Position numbers and translations under genes: made by a program
Assembly: GCA_046331625.1 (NCBI GenBank)
Contig: JAXLQL010000010.1
Location: forward strand, 186,001 to 250,000
Length of the DNA stretch: 64,000 nt
Direction: 5' to 3'
DNA from: JAXLQL01 sp046331625
Lineage (GTDB): Bacteria; Acidobacteriota; Terriglobia; Bryobacterales; Bryobacteraceae
Notes under the pieces: generated by a model
What the model saw: only the letters and a program-made list of their open reading frames with translations
What the model was told of the DNA's origin: nothing
Databases searched by the model: none
Part shown: piece after piece, positions 8,599-16,852 of the stretch
How the letters are laid out: each line of letters opens with the position of its first letter
How positions within the stretch are numbered: the first letter of the stretch is position 1

Positions 8599-9057
8599 CT
8601 AGTCGAACAGGCGGAACTGCTGGCCGGGTTCCGGCTTGGCCTTCTTCGGCCGCGCCGGGCTGCCCACCACTCCCATCACCTTGAAGTCCTTGAGGGCCAC
8701 CTTGGGCAGGAACAGCCGCTGGTTGTTCGACGAGGCGTCGGGGGGGGCCAGTAGAAACCCTTGCGGCTCGAACTGCAGCAGGTCGTTGGGCACCACGCCT
8801 TCCACCACGTCGTCATCCCGGAAGATGGCGCGGACCCAGAGGCCTTCCGTCTTCGGGCGGCTCGAGAACAGCCGGCGCTCCCGCTGCCACCCGTTGCGCT
8901 CGAAATCCCTAACAAAACAAACGACTTTGATCTCTTCGTACGGGACCCGCGTCAGCGCTCCGGCGGGCGAAAGGAGCTCGGCGGCGACAGCTCCCAGCCA
9001 GTCCCCCGGGTTCACGAACCCCTCCACCGCTTCCCGGTCAAAGCGATAGATGACCAC
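8599..9057 (-). CDS. conserved hypothetical protein, 152 aa
   Basis: A soluble protein with a beta-rich core (VVCFVRDFERNGW, LWVRAIFRDDDVVEGVVPNDLL). The pattern of a strand, then a DxxVxEGVxPNDLL-like turn, resembles small domains found in many acidobacterial proteins of unknown function; I cannot name it with certainty. The C-terminus is basic then ends FRLFD. It is transcribed divergently from xerD across a 100-base gap, so the two may share a control region. Confidence 0.72.
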   Translation of the reverse strand: MVIYRFDREAVEGFVNPGDWLGAVAAELLSPAGALTRVPYEEIKVVCFVRDFERNGWQRERRLFSSRPKTEGLWVRAIFRDDDVVEGVVPNDLLQFEPQGFLLAPPDASSNNQRLFLPKVALKDFKVMGVVGSPARPKKAKPEPGQQFRLFD

Positions 9058-9157
9058 CCGCTTGTTCGTCGAAGACGCCAGAAGACCTGCCCTCGGCGCG
9101 TAAAAAGCGCGCGCCCATGTTTAAAACAATTTCCCAAGTATTGTATCATTGGCACGA

Positions 9158-10054
9158 ATGCCCGAGGTGGAGGCTTTAGACGTCCAGATCGCGCTCTTCC
9201 TCGACTTTTGCCGGGTCGAGAAGGGGCTGGCGGCGAACTCGATCGCCGCTTATCGCCAGGATCTCGCCCGTTTCTCGGCGTTTGCCGCTCGCGAACCGGG
9301 CCAGCGGGACCGCGCCGCCACCGTGGGCGCCTACCTCGATTCGCTCTACTCGGCCGGCATCTCGAGCCGCTCCATCGCCCGGCATTTGGCCACATTGCGA
9401 AATTTTCACGCATTCCTGCTTCGCGAAGGCCGGATCGCCGCCGACCCGGTGGGCCGCATTCCCTTGCCTCGCCAAGCCCAGGGTCTACCCAAGCGCCTCT
9501 CGAACGCCGAGGTGGAAGGCCTGCTCGCCGCACCGGATCTCGCCACTCCGCTCGGCCAGCGCGACAAGGCCATGCTCGAGCTCCTCTACTCCTCCGGACC
9601 GCGCGTCTCCGAGCTCTGCCGCGTCGAGACCCGCGCACTTGACCTGGACCTCGGCGTGCTCAAGGTCAACGGGAAAGGCGGCAAGCAGCGCATGATCCCC
9701 GCCGGCCGCTCGGCGATCTCCGCCGTGAAGTCCTATCTCGAACACGCACGCGGCAAGCTGCTGGGCAACCGCGCCAGCCGATATTTGTTCGTAACGGCGA
9801 GGGGCGGACCGATGACGCGCCAAATGTTCTGGCACTTGATTCACGTCTACGGAGTCAAGGCCGGAATTTCCCAGCGCATTACGCCGCACCTGCTGCGCCA
9901 CAGCTTCGCCACTCACTTGCTCGAGGGCGGCGCCAACCTGCGGAGTGTCCAGACCATGCTCGGACACGCCGACATTTCAACCACGCAGATTTACACACAC
10001 GTGCTGCGAACCCGGCTTCGACAGACGATCGACCAACATCATCCACGCGCTTGA
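9158..10054 (+). CDS. xerD: tyrosine recombinase XerD
   Basis: 298 residues. The core-binding SAM-like domain spans about residues 5-90 and the catalytic domain about 110-290. All catalytic residues are visible: Arg149 (GPRVSEL), Lys173 (KGGKQR), His244 and Arg247 (HLLRHSF), His270 (LGHADIS) and Tyr279 (TQIYTHV). The ending LRQTIDQHHPRA is characteristic of XerD rather than XerC. XerD with XerC resolves chromosome dimers at dif during division. A TTG nine bases upstream (9149) is in frame, but the ATG at 9158 is preferred. The Pro before the catalytic Arg replaces the usual Leu or Ala. No phage genes surround it, consistent with a housekeeping role. Confidence 0.95.
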   Translation: MPEVEALDVQIALFLDFCRVEKGLAANSIAAYRQDLARFSAFAAREPGQRDRAATVGAYLDSLYSAGISSRSIARHLATLRNFHAFLLREGRIAADPVGRIPLPRQAQGLPKRLSNAEVEGLLAAPDLATPLGQRDKAMLELLYSSGPRVSELCRVETRALDLDLGVLKVNGKGGKQRMIPAGRSAISAVKSYLEHARGKLLGNRASRYLFVTARGGPMTRQMFWHLIHVYGVKAGISQRITPHLLRHSFATHLLEGGANLRSVQTMLGHADISTTQIYTHVLRTRLRQTIDQHHPRA

Positions 10055-10091
10055 AGCGCGCGAGACAAAAGCCGGCGACAAAGGAACCAGA

Positions 10092-11432
10092 ATGAGCGAC
10101 TACATGTTCATGCTCGAAAGCCACCTCAGCCCGGAACAGTTCCAGGCCGTCCGGGCAGTGGCTGCCGCAGCCGAGGTTACGGGGCTTCCGGCTTTTCTCA
10201 CCGGGGGTGCCATGCGCGATATGCTCGGCGGCTATCCGGTTCGCGATATCGACTTCACCGCCGAAGGCAATGTTCAGAAGCTGGTCAAACACCTGACCCA
10301 AAAAAGTGGCTGCAAACAGATCGGCGCCGACGATGCTCGGAAATCGGTGGAACTGCGCTTTCCGAGCGGCGTCACCGCGGAAGTATCGCAAGCCCACACC
10401 TCCAAATACGCCAGGCCGGGCGCGAAGCCGGAAGCCAAGGCTTCCACCATCCATGACGACCTCTGCGGGCGTGACTTCACCATCAACTCGATCGCCCTTT
10501 CCCTCAACAAGGGATCGATGGGCCTGCTGATCGACCCCACCAATGGACTCGGCGATCTGCAAACACGCGAGCTCCGCGCCAACGGCAACTACGCGCTCTA
10601 CGACGATCCATCGCGGATCCTGCGCATGTTCCGCTTGCGTGCCCGGCTCGGCTTCGAACTCGCCGAGCGCACCCGCACGCAATACGAAAACGTGCGCGAA
10701 GCGAAGCTCGAACAGAAGATCCCCTCCCGCGCCCTGCTCGAAGAACTGCGGCGGCTCGCCGACGAACCGAATCCGGAAGCCGTTCTCGAAACGCTCGACA
10801 AGGAAGGTCTGCTCGTGTTGTTCCTGCCCACGCTGACGGGCTCCAAGCTCGACCTGAGCGGGTTCTCGAAGCTTCAAAAGGCCCGCCAACTGGTGCCTTA
10901 TGGGGCCGGTTTCCGCTCCGAGAATTTCGGCCTGCTGCTTTATCTGTTGACGGCCAAGCTCTCGCCCAAGGAAAAGGCCCAGTTGATCAAGCACGTGGGC
11001 CTCAACAAGGGCGATGTCAACGCCTGGCAGAAGCTCGAAGCGCGCGCCAAGAAGCTCGAAACGCGGATCAAGTCTCCCAAGCTCAAGAAAGCTTCGATGA
11101 TCTACAAGCTGCTCAAGGAATCGCCGGGAGAAGAGACCCTGTTCCTGATGGTGCGCAGCAGCCAGCGCCTCGTGCATGACCGCATTCGCAACTACCTGCA
11201 AAAGTACCTGCCGATGGCGGAAGAGGTGACCGAGAAGGACCTCGGTGAGACCACGCTCGTGACGGGTTCGCCCAAGTTCAAAGCGGCCCTCGAAGCGCTG
11301 ATCGTAGCCAAGCTCGATGGGCGTGTGCGCAAGCCTGCTCCAGAGCCTCCTCCTCCGCCGGCGCCTGCTGCTCCGCCTCCGCGAGGTCCGGTGCCACCAC
11401 GCAGCTCCATCGTGATCGCGGCGCGGCGCTGA
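10092..11432 (+). CDS. CCA tRNA nucleotidyltransferase / poly(A) polymerase family
   Basis: 446 residues from the ATG at 10092, with AAAGGAACC upstream; the longer open frame overlaps xerD and was not used. The nucleotidyltransferase head carries LTGGAMRDMLGGYPVRDIDF, with the metal-binding Asp52 and Asp54, and the RNA-binding neck carries RILRMFRLRARLGF. This class II family either repairs the CCA end of tRNAs or adds poly(A); the sequence alone does not decide. The gene ends in a Pro-rich tail (APEPPPPPAPAAPPP) unlike the family norm. No HD domain is evident. It begins 37 bases after xerD and is probably cotranscribed. Confidence 0.9.
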   Translation: MSDYMFMLESHLSPEQFQAVRAVAAAAEVTGLPAFLTGGAMRDMLGGYPVRDIDFTAEGNVQKLVKHLTQKSGCKQIGADDARKSVELRFPSGVTAEVSQAHTSKYARPGAKPEAKASTIHDDLCGRDFTINSIALSLNKGSMGLLIDPTNGLGDLQTRELRANGNYALYDDPSRILRMFRLRARLGFELAERTRTQYENVREAKLEQKIPSRALLEELRRLADEPNPEAVLETLDKEGLLVLFLPTLTGSKLDLSGFSKLQKARQLVPYGAGFRSENFGLLLYLLTAKLSPKEKAQLIKHVGLNKGDVNAWQKLEARAKKLETRIKSPKLKKASMIYKLLKESPGEETLFLMVRSSQRLVHDRIRNYLQKYLPMAEEVTEKDLGETTLVTGSPKFKAALEALIVAKLDGRVRKPAPEPPPPPAPAAPPPRGPVPPRSSIVIAARR

Positions 11433-12029
11433 AGGTTCACACCCGATTGCCGTTCCCCGGACATCTCGATCAAGCCAGCCACCGCGAGATTTCGCGCTGC
11501 AGAGCATGACTGGCCTCCGTGGACATCGCCATCAATCTCCAATTGGCGGCTACGGCCGCCGCCAATACGAGGGCATGCGAATCGTGAAGGCTGCCGGTGA
11601 CGATCCCCAGCCGCTCGCGCGTTGGCTCGCCAAGGCCCGTGCTGCGGTGAGGAGTGCCTCAGCGAAGCGCCCTGCCTGATCACTACCGCGAGCCCATCAT
11701 CGTCTCGGGCGAAGTCGTCCGCCACGGTCCGGGTGCTTACTGCTGCTTCGCCAACAAAGACCTGTGGCGCTCGGCCCGATAGGCGGCCGCCGCGGCAACT
11801 TTCGAAGCCAGCGCTTTGCTGAAGAGATACTACTATCCTTCCATTTCTGCTTCAGCCGCGCAGATTCTTCGGGTGCAGATCCAGCCTCCGTGTAGGGCGG
11901 GCTTCAGCCAGCGCCGGACTTCACTCCCGCTGCCGGCGTGCCCACCGACACGTCAGTCCGCGCCAGAACCGCGCTTGCGAGTTGCAGCGGCCTGGATCGG
12001 CGACCCGTCGTCGCGCTCCAGTCCCGCAG
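11433..12029. other. 597-base stretch without an intact gene
   Basis: Several short frames on both strands look protein-like but none is complete. On the plus strand a frame ending at a TAG (11780-11782) reads ...DHYREPIIVSGEVVRHGPG and closes KDLWRSAR. On the minus strand a frame reads HDSHALVLAAAVAANWRLMA and closes EISRWLA. The right part holds a decayed REP-like copy (11890-11930). This is best read as remnants of disrupted genes plus repeat debris; I cannot name the original product. Confidence 0.4.
11890..11930 (+). repeat. degenerate REP-like repeat, copy 4
   Basis: It follows the standard unit (GTGTAGGGCGGGCTTCAGCC, then a GGACTTCACTCCC second half) but with changes that weaken both hairpins. 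It lies in the gene-free stretch before the phosphoesterase gene. Confidence 0.7.
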
Positions 12030-13841
12030 TCACCGGTCATCATCATCCACTTCGATCGCCAACGGCGCAAAAACCGCACGCCGCGCCACCGGATACGGTG
12101 TGCTCCACCCCTTCACTGCATGCCATAGAATCCGGTTCAACCGATCCGACGGAGCCGCATCCGGAACATCCCACCGCATCCTCGCCGAATCAAGCGCCGC
12201 CCGGCGCTCCTCCCCACGTAGCGCCGTCGCCGGGGGATTCCGATCGAACAATGATTGCTTCGGCGTCACCGCCTCATAAGGAGCAAAGTCGGCGTCCGCG
12301 GTGAAGCTGTTCCGCATGTCGTGCGCGATCAGATCGAACAAAGACAACGTCGGCAACCCCAGAATCAACTCGATCGTCTTCACCATACTCTGGTTCGAGT
12401 AGAACGTCGAGTCGACGTGATCGCGCCTTGCATAAGGACTCACCACAAGCGCCGTCGTACGATGCCCATCCACGTGGTCCACGCCATTCTGCGCGTCGTC
12501 TTCCACCACGAAGATCGCCATCTTCTCCCAGAAACGCGTGCGCGTGAGCCCTTCCACGATCTGGCCGACCGCCAAATCATTGTCTGCCACCATTGCCGCC
12601 GGAGTCGATGCGCCGGGCCGCGTCCCGTAAGTATGATTGCTCGGCAACTGCAACAGCACCAGATTCGGCATCTTGCCTTCGAGCTCCCACTGCGCCACGT
12701 CTTTCAGGAAGATCTGCGCGCGCGCCACATCGGGGATCGCGTTCGTGTATGCGGGAAAGTTCGCCGCGAGGATCTTGTTGAGCGGCTCGATGGGAGCGCG
12801 CGTCGTCCATCGCGCACTGAAGTCCGCTCCGCCTGCCTGCCACTCTTTCAAGAATCCGGCGCGTTCATCGGCATTGGTTTCACCACGCCGGCCGGCATAC
12901 TCACCATAGATGCGAACGGTCTTGTTGCGCGCCAAGGCGAGATCCCACAGGAAGCCCTTCGCCGAATAGGCAATCGGATCGGAGCCATCGAACGGATAGC
13001 TCCGCCCCACGTACCCCGGCCACAAGCAATACGACACTTCATTCGACTGGGTCAACCACTGATGCCCATCGGCCGAGTTTCCGCCGCTCGCGTAGAAGTT
13101 GTCGAGCAGCACATAGCGATCGGCGAGACGATGCTGGTTCGGCGTCACATCATTGCCGAACATGACGAGCGACGCATCTCCGTTCCCCTTCGCCATGTCG
13201 CCGAACACCTGATCGTACGTACGATTTTCCTTGATCACGTAGACCACATGCTCGATCAGCGACGGCTCACCCACGCGCTCCGGGATCGGCACGGGCCTCA
13301 CGGCGCGAGCGGCCATCGCGGGCGCGGCCGAGGAGCGACCCACCCGGAGCCGGTTGTTCTCGCCCACGGCAGTGGTGTAGCTCGCCAGTTGCGCCGCATC
13401 AGGCAACTCGATCACGTTCACCGATCCGCGATAGGAATGCACGAAGCGTTTGCGTGGTTCCTCGCGCCACGCCGAACCCGGCCCCAGCAGCGTAGTCACG
13501 GCGAGAAACTTGCCATCGCCGCTGATCGCGAGCGAGTTCGGATACCAAGCCGTCGGGACCATCCCTTCGATCGCGCCCGTGCTCACCCGCACCTTGGCGA
13601 TCGCGTTGATGCCTCCGCACGCTACCCACAACACCGCGCCGCCCGGTTCGAGCGCCAGAGCCGTGGGCGCGATCCCCGCCACCTTCAGTTCGAATGGCTG
13701 GATCTCGATTGTCCGCACCACCCGCCGAGCCGCCGTATCCACCACCGAGATGGAATCGGAATTGGAGTTGGCTACGTACAGCCGGTCATGCGGCTCGTCC
13801 CATGAAAGAGCCGTGGGGTGCAGCCCCACCGGCACGCTCAC
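12030..13841 (-). pseudogene. beta-propeller/phosphoesterase protein, C-terminal part after frameshift
   Basis: About 603 codons are readable. The first part continues a seven-bladed beta-propeller of the YVTN/YncE kind (GLHPTALSWDEPHDRLYVANSNSD). A phosphoesterase domain of the alkaline-phosphatase superfamily follows: EHVVYVIKENRTYDQVFGDM, then DGHQWLTQ and FVVEDDAQNGVDHVDGHRT, which carry the likely metal-binding Asp and His. In homologues of this layout the propeller and the phosphoesterase are one exported chain. Here the N-terminal part ends in a different frame at 13838. A GTG at 13841 overlaps that stop (GTGA), so re-initiation as a separate chain is possible, but a one-base frameshift in a single gene explains the continuous homology better. 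Confidence 0.7.
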
Positions 13842-14599
13842 TGGAGCTTCTGGTAGGCGAGATCCACGCGCATCACCGTACCGCTCGCCGCGATCCCTCG
13901 CGAATCCACCACCACGCGATCCGCACTCGAAGCAAGGCCCGTCGGCGCCGTGACATCCTTCTCGCGAGGACGCCGCCCGCCCCAATGGCTCACCCACGCC
14001 ACAGTCCCCGCCGCATTCATCACCGCTGCGAACGGAGCGATCTCCGTGGAGATGCCGCGCGCCTCCGCGCCGCCCGAGTCAGACACCACCAGCTTGTTGT
14101 CGAAGATCAGCGGCGCCGCAACGCGCTTGCCCGCGGCCACGGCGAGTCCTCCGGCGATTTGCGTACCATGCCCCTCCCAAAGAACACGTAGTCCTTCGCC
14201 GGATACTGCTGCTAGCCGGGTCTTACGATCTTTTCCGGTTCCGCTGATGAACGCTTGGCCCGAGGCCGGGTCGAAGCGAAGTCCCTGGAGCCCGGGCGTT
14301 CCTCCATGCGCCACTTTCGAGATCACGCGATTGGCTCGCCAGTCGAGCTGGAACACATGAGTGGCGTGCAGTACCCAGATCCGGTTTGCATCGGCTCCGA
14401 AGTCGGCGCCGTAGACGCGCCCGCCGAAGACGCTCGGCACGCCGGCTGGAGTAATCGATTGGCGCGTGGTGATGACGCCGGGATCGGTTACGGCGCGAAC
14501 GGGATCGATCGACAGTGACCGTGTGGCATCGCTCGGCTGGCCGGCCAGGAGCGCTGCGAAGACGAAGGCGAAACAGAAGCGCGGCTGCATGAGCCGCAT
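13838..14599 (-). pseudogene. beta-propeller/phosphoesterase protein, N-terminal part with signal peptide
   Basis: 253 residues starting MRLMQPRFCFAFVFAALLAGQPSDA, a signal peptide, followed by the first propeller blades (GGRVYGADFGADANRIWVLHATHVFQLDW, VMRVDLAYQKLQ). The chain stops at 13838 just where the next blade should begin with a VPVGLHPTALSWDE-type motif, which is present in the neighbouring frame. One added base near 13843-13848 would join KL to the VSVPVG strand. It is therefore the 5' part of the same gene as the feature at 12030. Whether the shift is real or a sequencing error cannot be told from one read of the sequence. Confidence 0.7.
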
Positions 14600-14614
14600 T
14601 GTATCGAACGCGAG

Positions 14615-14884
14615 TTACAGCGGGACGGCGCTCTGGCGCAGGAGGGGAGAGGCGAGGTGTCTCAGCAAGTCGATGTGGGCCGAAGAAGGCGGGGCGGACT
14701 CGAGGTCCGCGGCGATTTCCTCGAGCAATTCCACGCGCTCGCCGAACGCCGTATCGGAGATGGCGGCCGAGCGAAGGCCCGAGGCCGTGCTGCGCGCACA
14801 GCGCAGAGAGAAGGAATCGCCCCGGGAGATGGCGTCGAGCATCAGGCTCGCGGCCAGTTCCGGTGTCAGCGATCTCGGAGTCAT
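14615..14884 (-). CDS. small hypothetical protein, 89 aa
   Basis: A short, mostly helical soluble protein starting MTPRSLTPELAASLMLDAISRGDSF. I recognise no family and see no strong ribosome-binding site. It ends 15 bases before the start of the propeller/phosphoesterase gene in the same direction and diverges from flbD. Good codon bias argues for coding; the opposite strand is also open here, so the call is moderate. Confidence 0.5.
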   Translation of the reverse strand: MTPRSLTPELAASLMLDAISRGDSFSLRCARSTASGLRSAAISDTAFGERVELLEEIAADLESAPPSSAHIDLLRHLASPLLRQSAVPL

Positions 14885-14973
14885 GAAAAGCTTATCGGTT
14901 CGCCGCCGGAGATCGCGAGTTCAAATCGCCCCCGCCCCCGCCGATATGCACTTCAGGGCGACAAATCCTCCCG

Positions 14974-15180
14974 ATGATCAAGCTGACTCGTATCAATCAC
15001 AAACCGTTGGTCGTCAACGGCGACCTCATCGAGCACGTGGAGGCGACGCCCGACACCGTGGTCACGATGACAACGGGACAAAAGTTCGTGGTACTGGAAA
15101 GCGCCGAGGACGTCATCCAGCGAATGGTTGACTACCGCCGGGCGATCCAGTTGCCGGCATTGGAACATCGAACGGAATAA
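14974..15180 (+). CDS. flbD: FlbD-family flagellar protein
   Basis: 68 residues, the usual size for this family, starting MIKLTRINHKPLVVNGDLIEHVEATPDTVVTMTTGQKFVV. This small protein is found beside motA in many flagellar clusters and matches the family pattern over its whole length. The stop is three bases before motA, so flbD, motA and motB are very probably one operon. Its biochemical role is not established. Confidence 0.92.
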   Translation: MIKLTRINHKPLVVNGDLIEHVEATPDTVVTMTTGQKFVVLESAEDVIQRMVDYRRAIQLPALEHRTE

Positions 15181-15183
15181 ACA

Positions 15184-15975
15184 ATGGCAGGGAAAGCCAA
15201 GCTGAAACCGGACATCAGCTCGTTGGGCGGTCTGGTGCTGGCGGCCGTAGGCATCGTCGGCGGATTGTTACTCGAAGGCGGCGAACTGCGCGACATCACG
15301 CAGGTCACAGCGGCCATCATCGTTCTCGGAGGCACCTTGGGAGCCGTGATGATCACCACGCCGATGCACGTGCTGATGGGCGCGGCTGGAAGGCTCAAGG
15401 AGGTCTTCTTCGAGTCTCCCCTCGCCATGCAGGCCGTGGTGGAGCAACTCGTCGATTTCGCCACCAAGGCCCGCAAGGGCGGCATCGTCGCTCTCGAACG
15501 CGAGGTCGACATGGTCTCGGACCCCTTCTTCAAAAAGGCCGTCACCTTGGCCGTCGACGGTACCGACATCCAGGAACTGCGCAAGATGCTCGAGATCGAC
15601 ATGGCCGTCGAAGAGCATCACGGCGAAGCCGAGGCCAAGGTCTTCGAAAACGCCGGCGGATACTCGCCCACCATCGGCATCATCGGCGCCGTCATGGGCC
15701 TCATTCAGGTGATGAAGAATCTCTCCGACATCGACAAAGTCGGCCACGGCATCGCCGTCAGCTTCGTCGCCACCGTCTACGGCGTCGCCGTCGCCAACGT
15801 CTTCTTTCTCCCCGCCGCCAACAAAATCAAGGCTCGGATTCAGCAGCACACCGAGATGAAAGAGGCGATCCTCGAGGGCATGGTCGGAATCGTCGAAGGG
15901 CTCAACCCCAAGATCATCCAAAGCAAGCTCGATGCGTTCGTGCCCAAGCATCCCAAGGGCAAGGCGAAGAAATAG
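15184..15975 (+). CDS. motA: flagellar motor stator protein MotA
   Basis: 263 residues with four membrane segments: about 13-30 and 38-56 at the N-terminus, then two after residue 150 (GYSPTIGIIGAVMGLIQVM and GIAVSFVATVYGVAVANVFFLP). The cytoplasmic loop between TM2 and TM3 carries the charged residues that contact the rotor protein FliG. The Pro in YSPTIG before TM3 is the conserved proline needed for torque generation. It works with MotB as an ion-driven stator around the flagellar motor. It lies between flbD and motB with gaps of only three and ten bases. Confidence 0.95.
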   Translation: MAGKAKLKPDISSLGGLVLAAVGIVGGLLLEGGELRDITQVTAAIIVLGGTLGAVMITTPMHVLMGAAGRLKEVFFESPLAMQAVVEQLVDFATKARKGGIVALEREVDMVSDPFFKKAVTLAVDGTDIQELRKMLEIDMAVEEHHGEAEAKVFENAGGYSPTIGIIGAVMGLIQVMKNLSDIDKVGHGIAVSFVATVYGVAVANVFFLPAANKIKARIQQHTEMKEAILEGMVGIVEGLNPKIIQSKLDAFVPKHPKGKAKK

Positions 15976-15985
15976 GAGTCCCGCG

Positions 15986-16762
15986 ATGCCGAGAAAGAAA
16001 CACGCCGCTCACGAGAATCACGAACGCTGGCTCGTCTCCTACGCCGACTTCATCACGCTGCTGTTCGCCTTCTTCGTCGTGATGTTCGCCAGCTCGCAAA
16101 CCGACAAGGGCAAGCAGGCGCAAATGCAGGAGTCCGTCAAGAAAGCCTTCGAGGGCGGCAATCTCGCTTCGGCGCTCGAAGGCATCCTCGGCGGCACCCC
16201 CGATGACCGCGGGCTCGGCAATGCGCAAATGAAGGGCCCCGGCGGAGCCCAGAAAATCGATGAGGAGACGCTGAAGCGCGCCGCGTTGCTCGAAGCGATG
16301 AAGAATCTCTCCGAGAGCCTCGCCGCCGAAGTACGAGACGAGCAGGTCAGCATCAAGATGGAGTCCCGCGGGTTGGTTATCAGCTTTCACCAAGCCGCGT
16401 TCTTCCCCTCTGGCGGTGATGAGATTCCCGTGGAGGCAGTGGCTACGCTCGAGAAGGTCGCCGAGACGCTCGCCCCGCTTCCCAATCCGGTTCGCTTCGA
16501 AGGACACACGGACTCGATTCCCATCAAAGGCAACGGACGCTTCCGCTCCAACTGGGAACTCTCCGCGGCCCGTGCCATCGCCATGATGGAAGCCCTCGTC
16601 GAGTGCTGCGGCCTACCCCGCGAGCGCTTCTCGATCGGCGGCTACGCCGAAAACGCCCCTGTTGCCGACAACTCCACTGACGAAGGACGCGGCCGTAATC
16701 GCCGCGTCGATATCGTCATCCTCAATGCCGAAGGGCTCCGCGCCGAACCCGGCCGCAAGTGA
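15986..16762 (+). CDS. motB: flagellar motor stator protein MotB
   Basis: 258 residues from the ATG at 15986, preceded by ATAGGAG; the open frame upstream overlaps motA. One N-terminal membrane helix (YADFITLLFAFFVVMFASS) contains Asp21, the ion-binding residue of the channel. The periplasmic half is an OmpA-like peptidoglycan-binding domain (FEGHTDSIPIKGNGRFRSNWELSAARA, then GRNRRVDIVIL) that anchors the stator to the wall. The rest of the flagellar genes are not in this window. Confidence 0.95.
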   Translation: MPRKKHAAHENHERWLVSYADFITLLFAFFVVMFASSQTDKGKQAQMQESVKKAFEGGNLASALEGILGGTPDDRGLGNAQMKGPGGAQKIDEETLKRAALLEAMKNLSESLAAEVRDEQVSIKMESRGLVISFHQAAFFPSGGDEIPVEAVATLEKVAETLAPLPNPVRFEGHTDSIPIKGNGRFRSNWELSAARAIAMMEALVECCGLPRERFSIGGYAENAPVADNSTDEGRGRNRRVDIVILNAEGLRAEPGRK

Positions 16763-16794
16763 ATTCGCCGGAATCCCTCTCTCCGAAAAGCAAC

Positions 16795-16825
16795 CGCGCC
16801 AGTGAGCCACTGGCCCACTGGCGCG
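16795..16825. terminator. hairpin after motB
   Basis: A perfect ten-base inverted repeat, CGCGCCAGTG and CACTGGCGCG, with an 11-base loop, lies between the convergent motB and molybdenum-hydroxylase genes. It has no T-run on either side, so it is at best a hairpin that pauses or is Rho-assisted for both strands. Confidence 0.5.
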
Positions 16826-16852
16826 AAGCCTTCCACTCGACTGATCTGAAAC

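Noticed and set aside
9158..10054. Integrase of a prophage or integrative element
   Set aside because: The sequence has the XerD C-terminal signature, and there is no att repeat, excisionase or phage structural gene nearby; the tail-tube-like gene is 37 kb away.
12255..13805. A 516-codon plus-strand frame
   Set aside because: It lies opposite the phosphoesterase with clear motifs and has no recognisable domain; it is a GC-rich shadow.
16795..16825. Strong intrinsic terminator after motB
   Set aside because: The stem is perfect, but no T-run follows on either strand, so it was kept only as a hairpin of moderate confidence.
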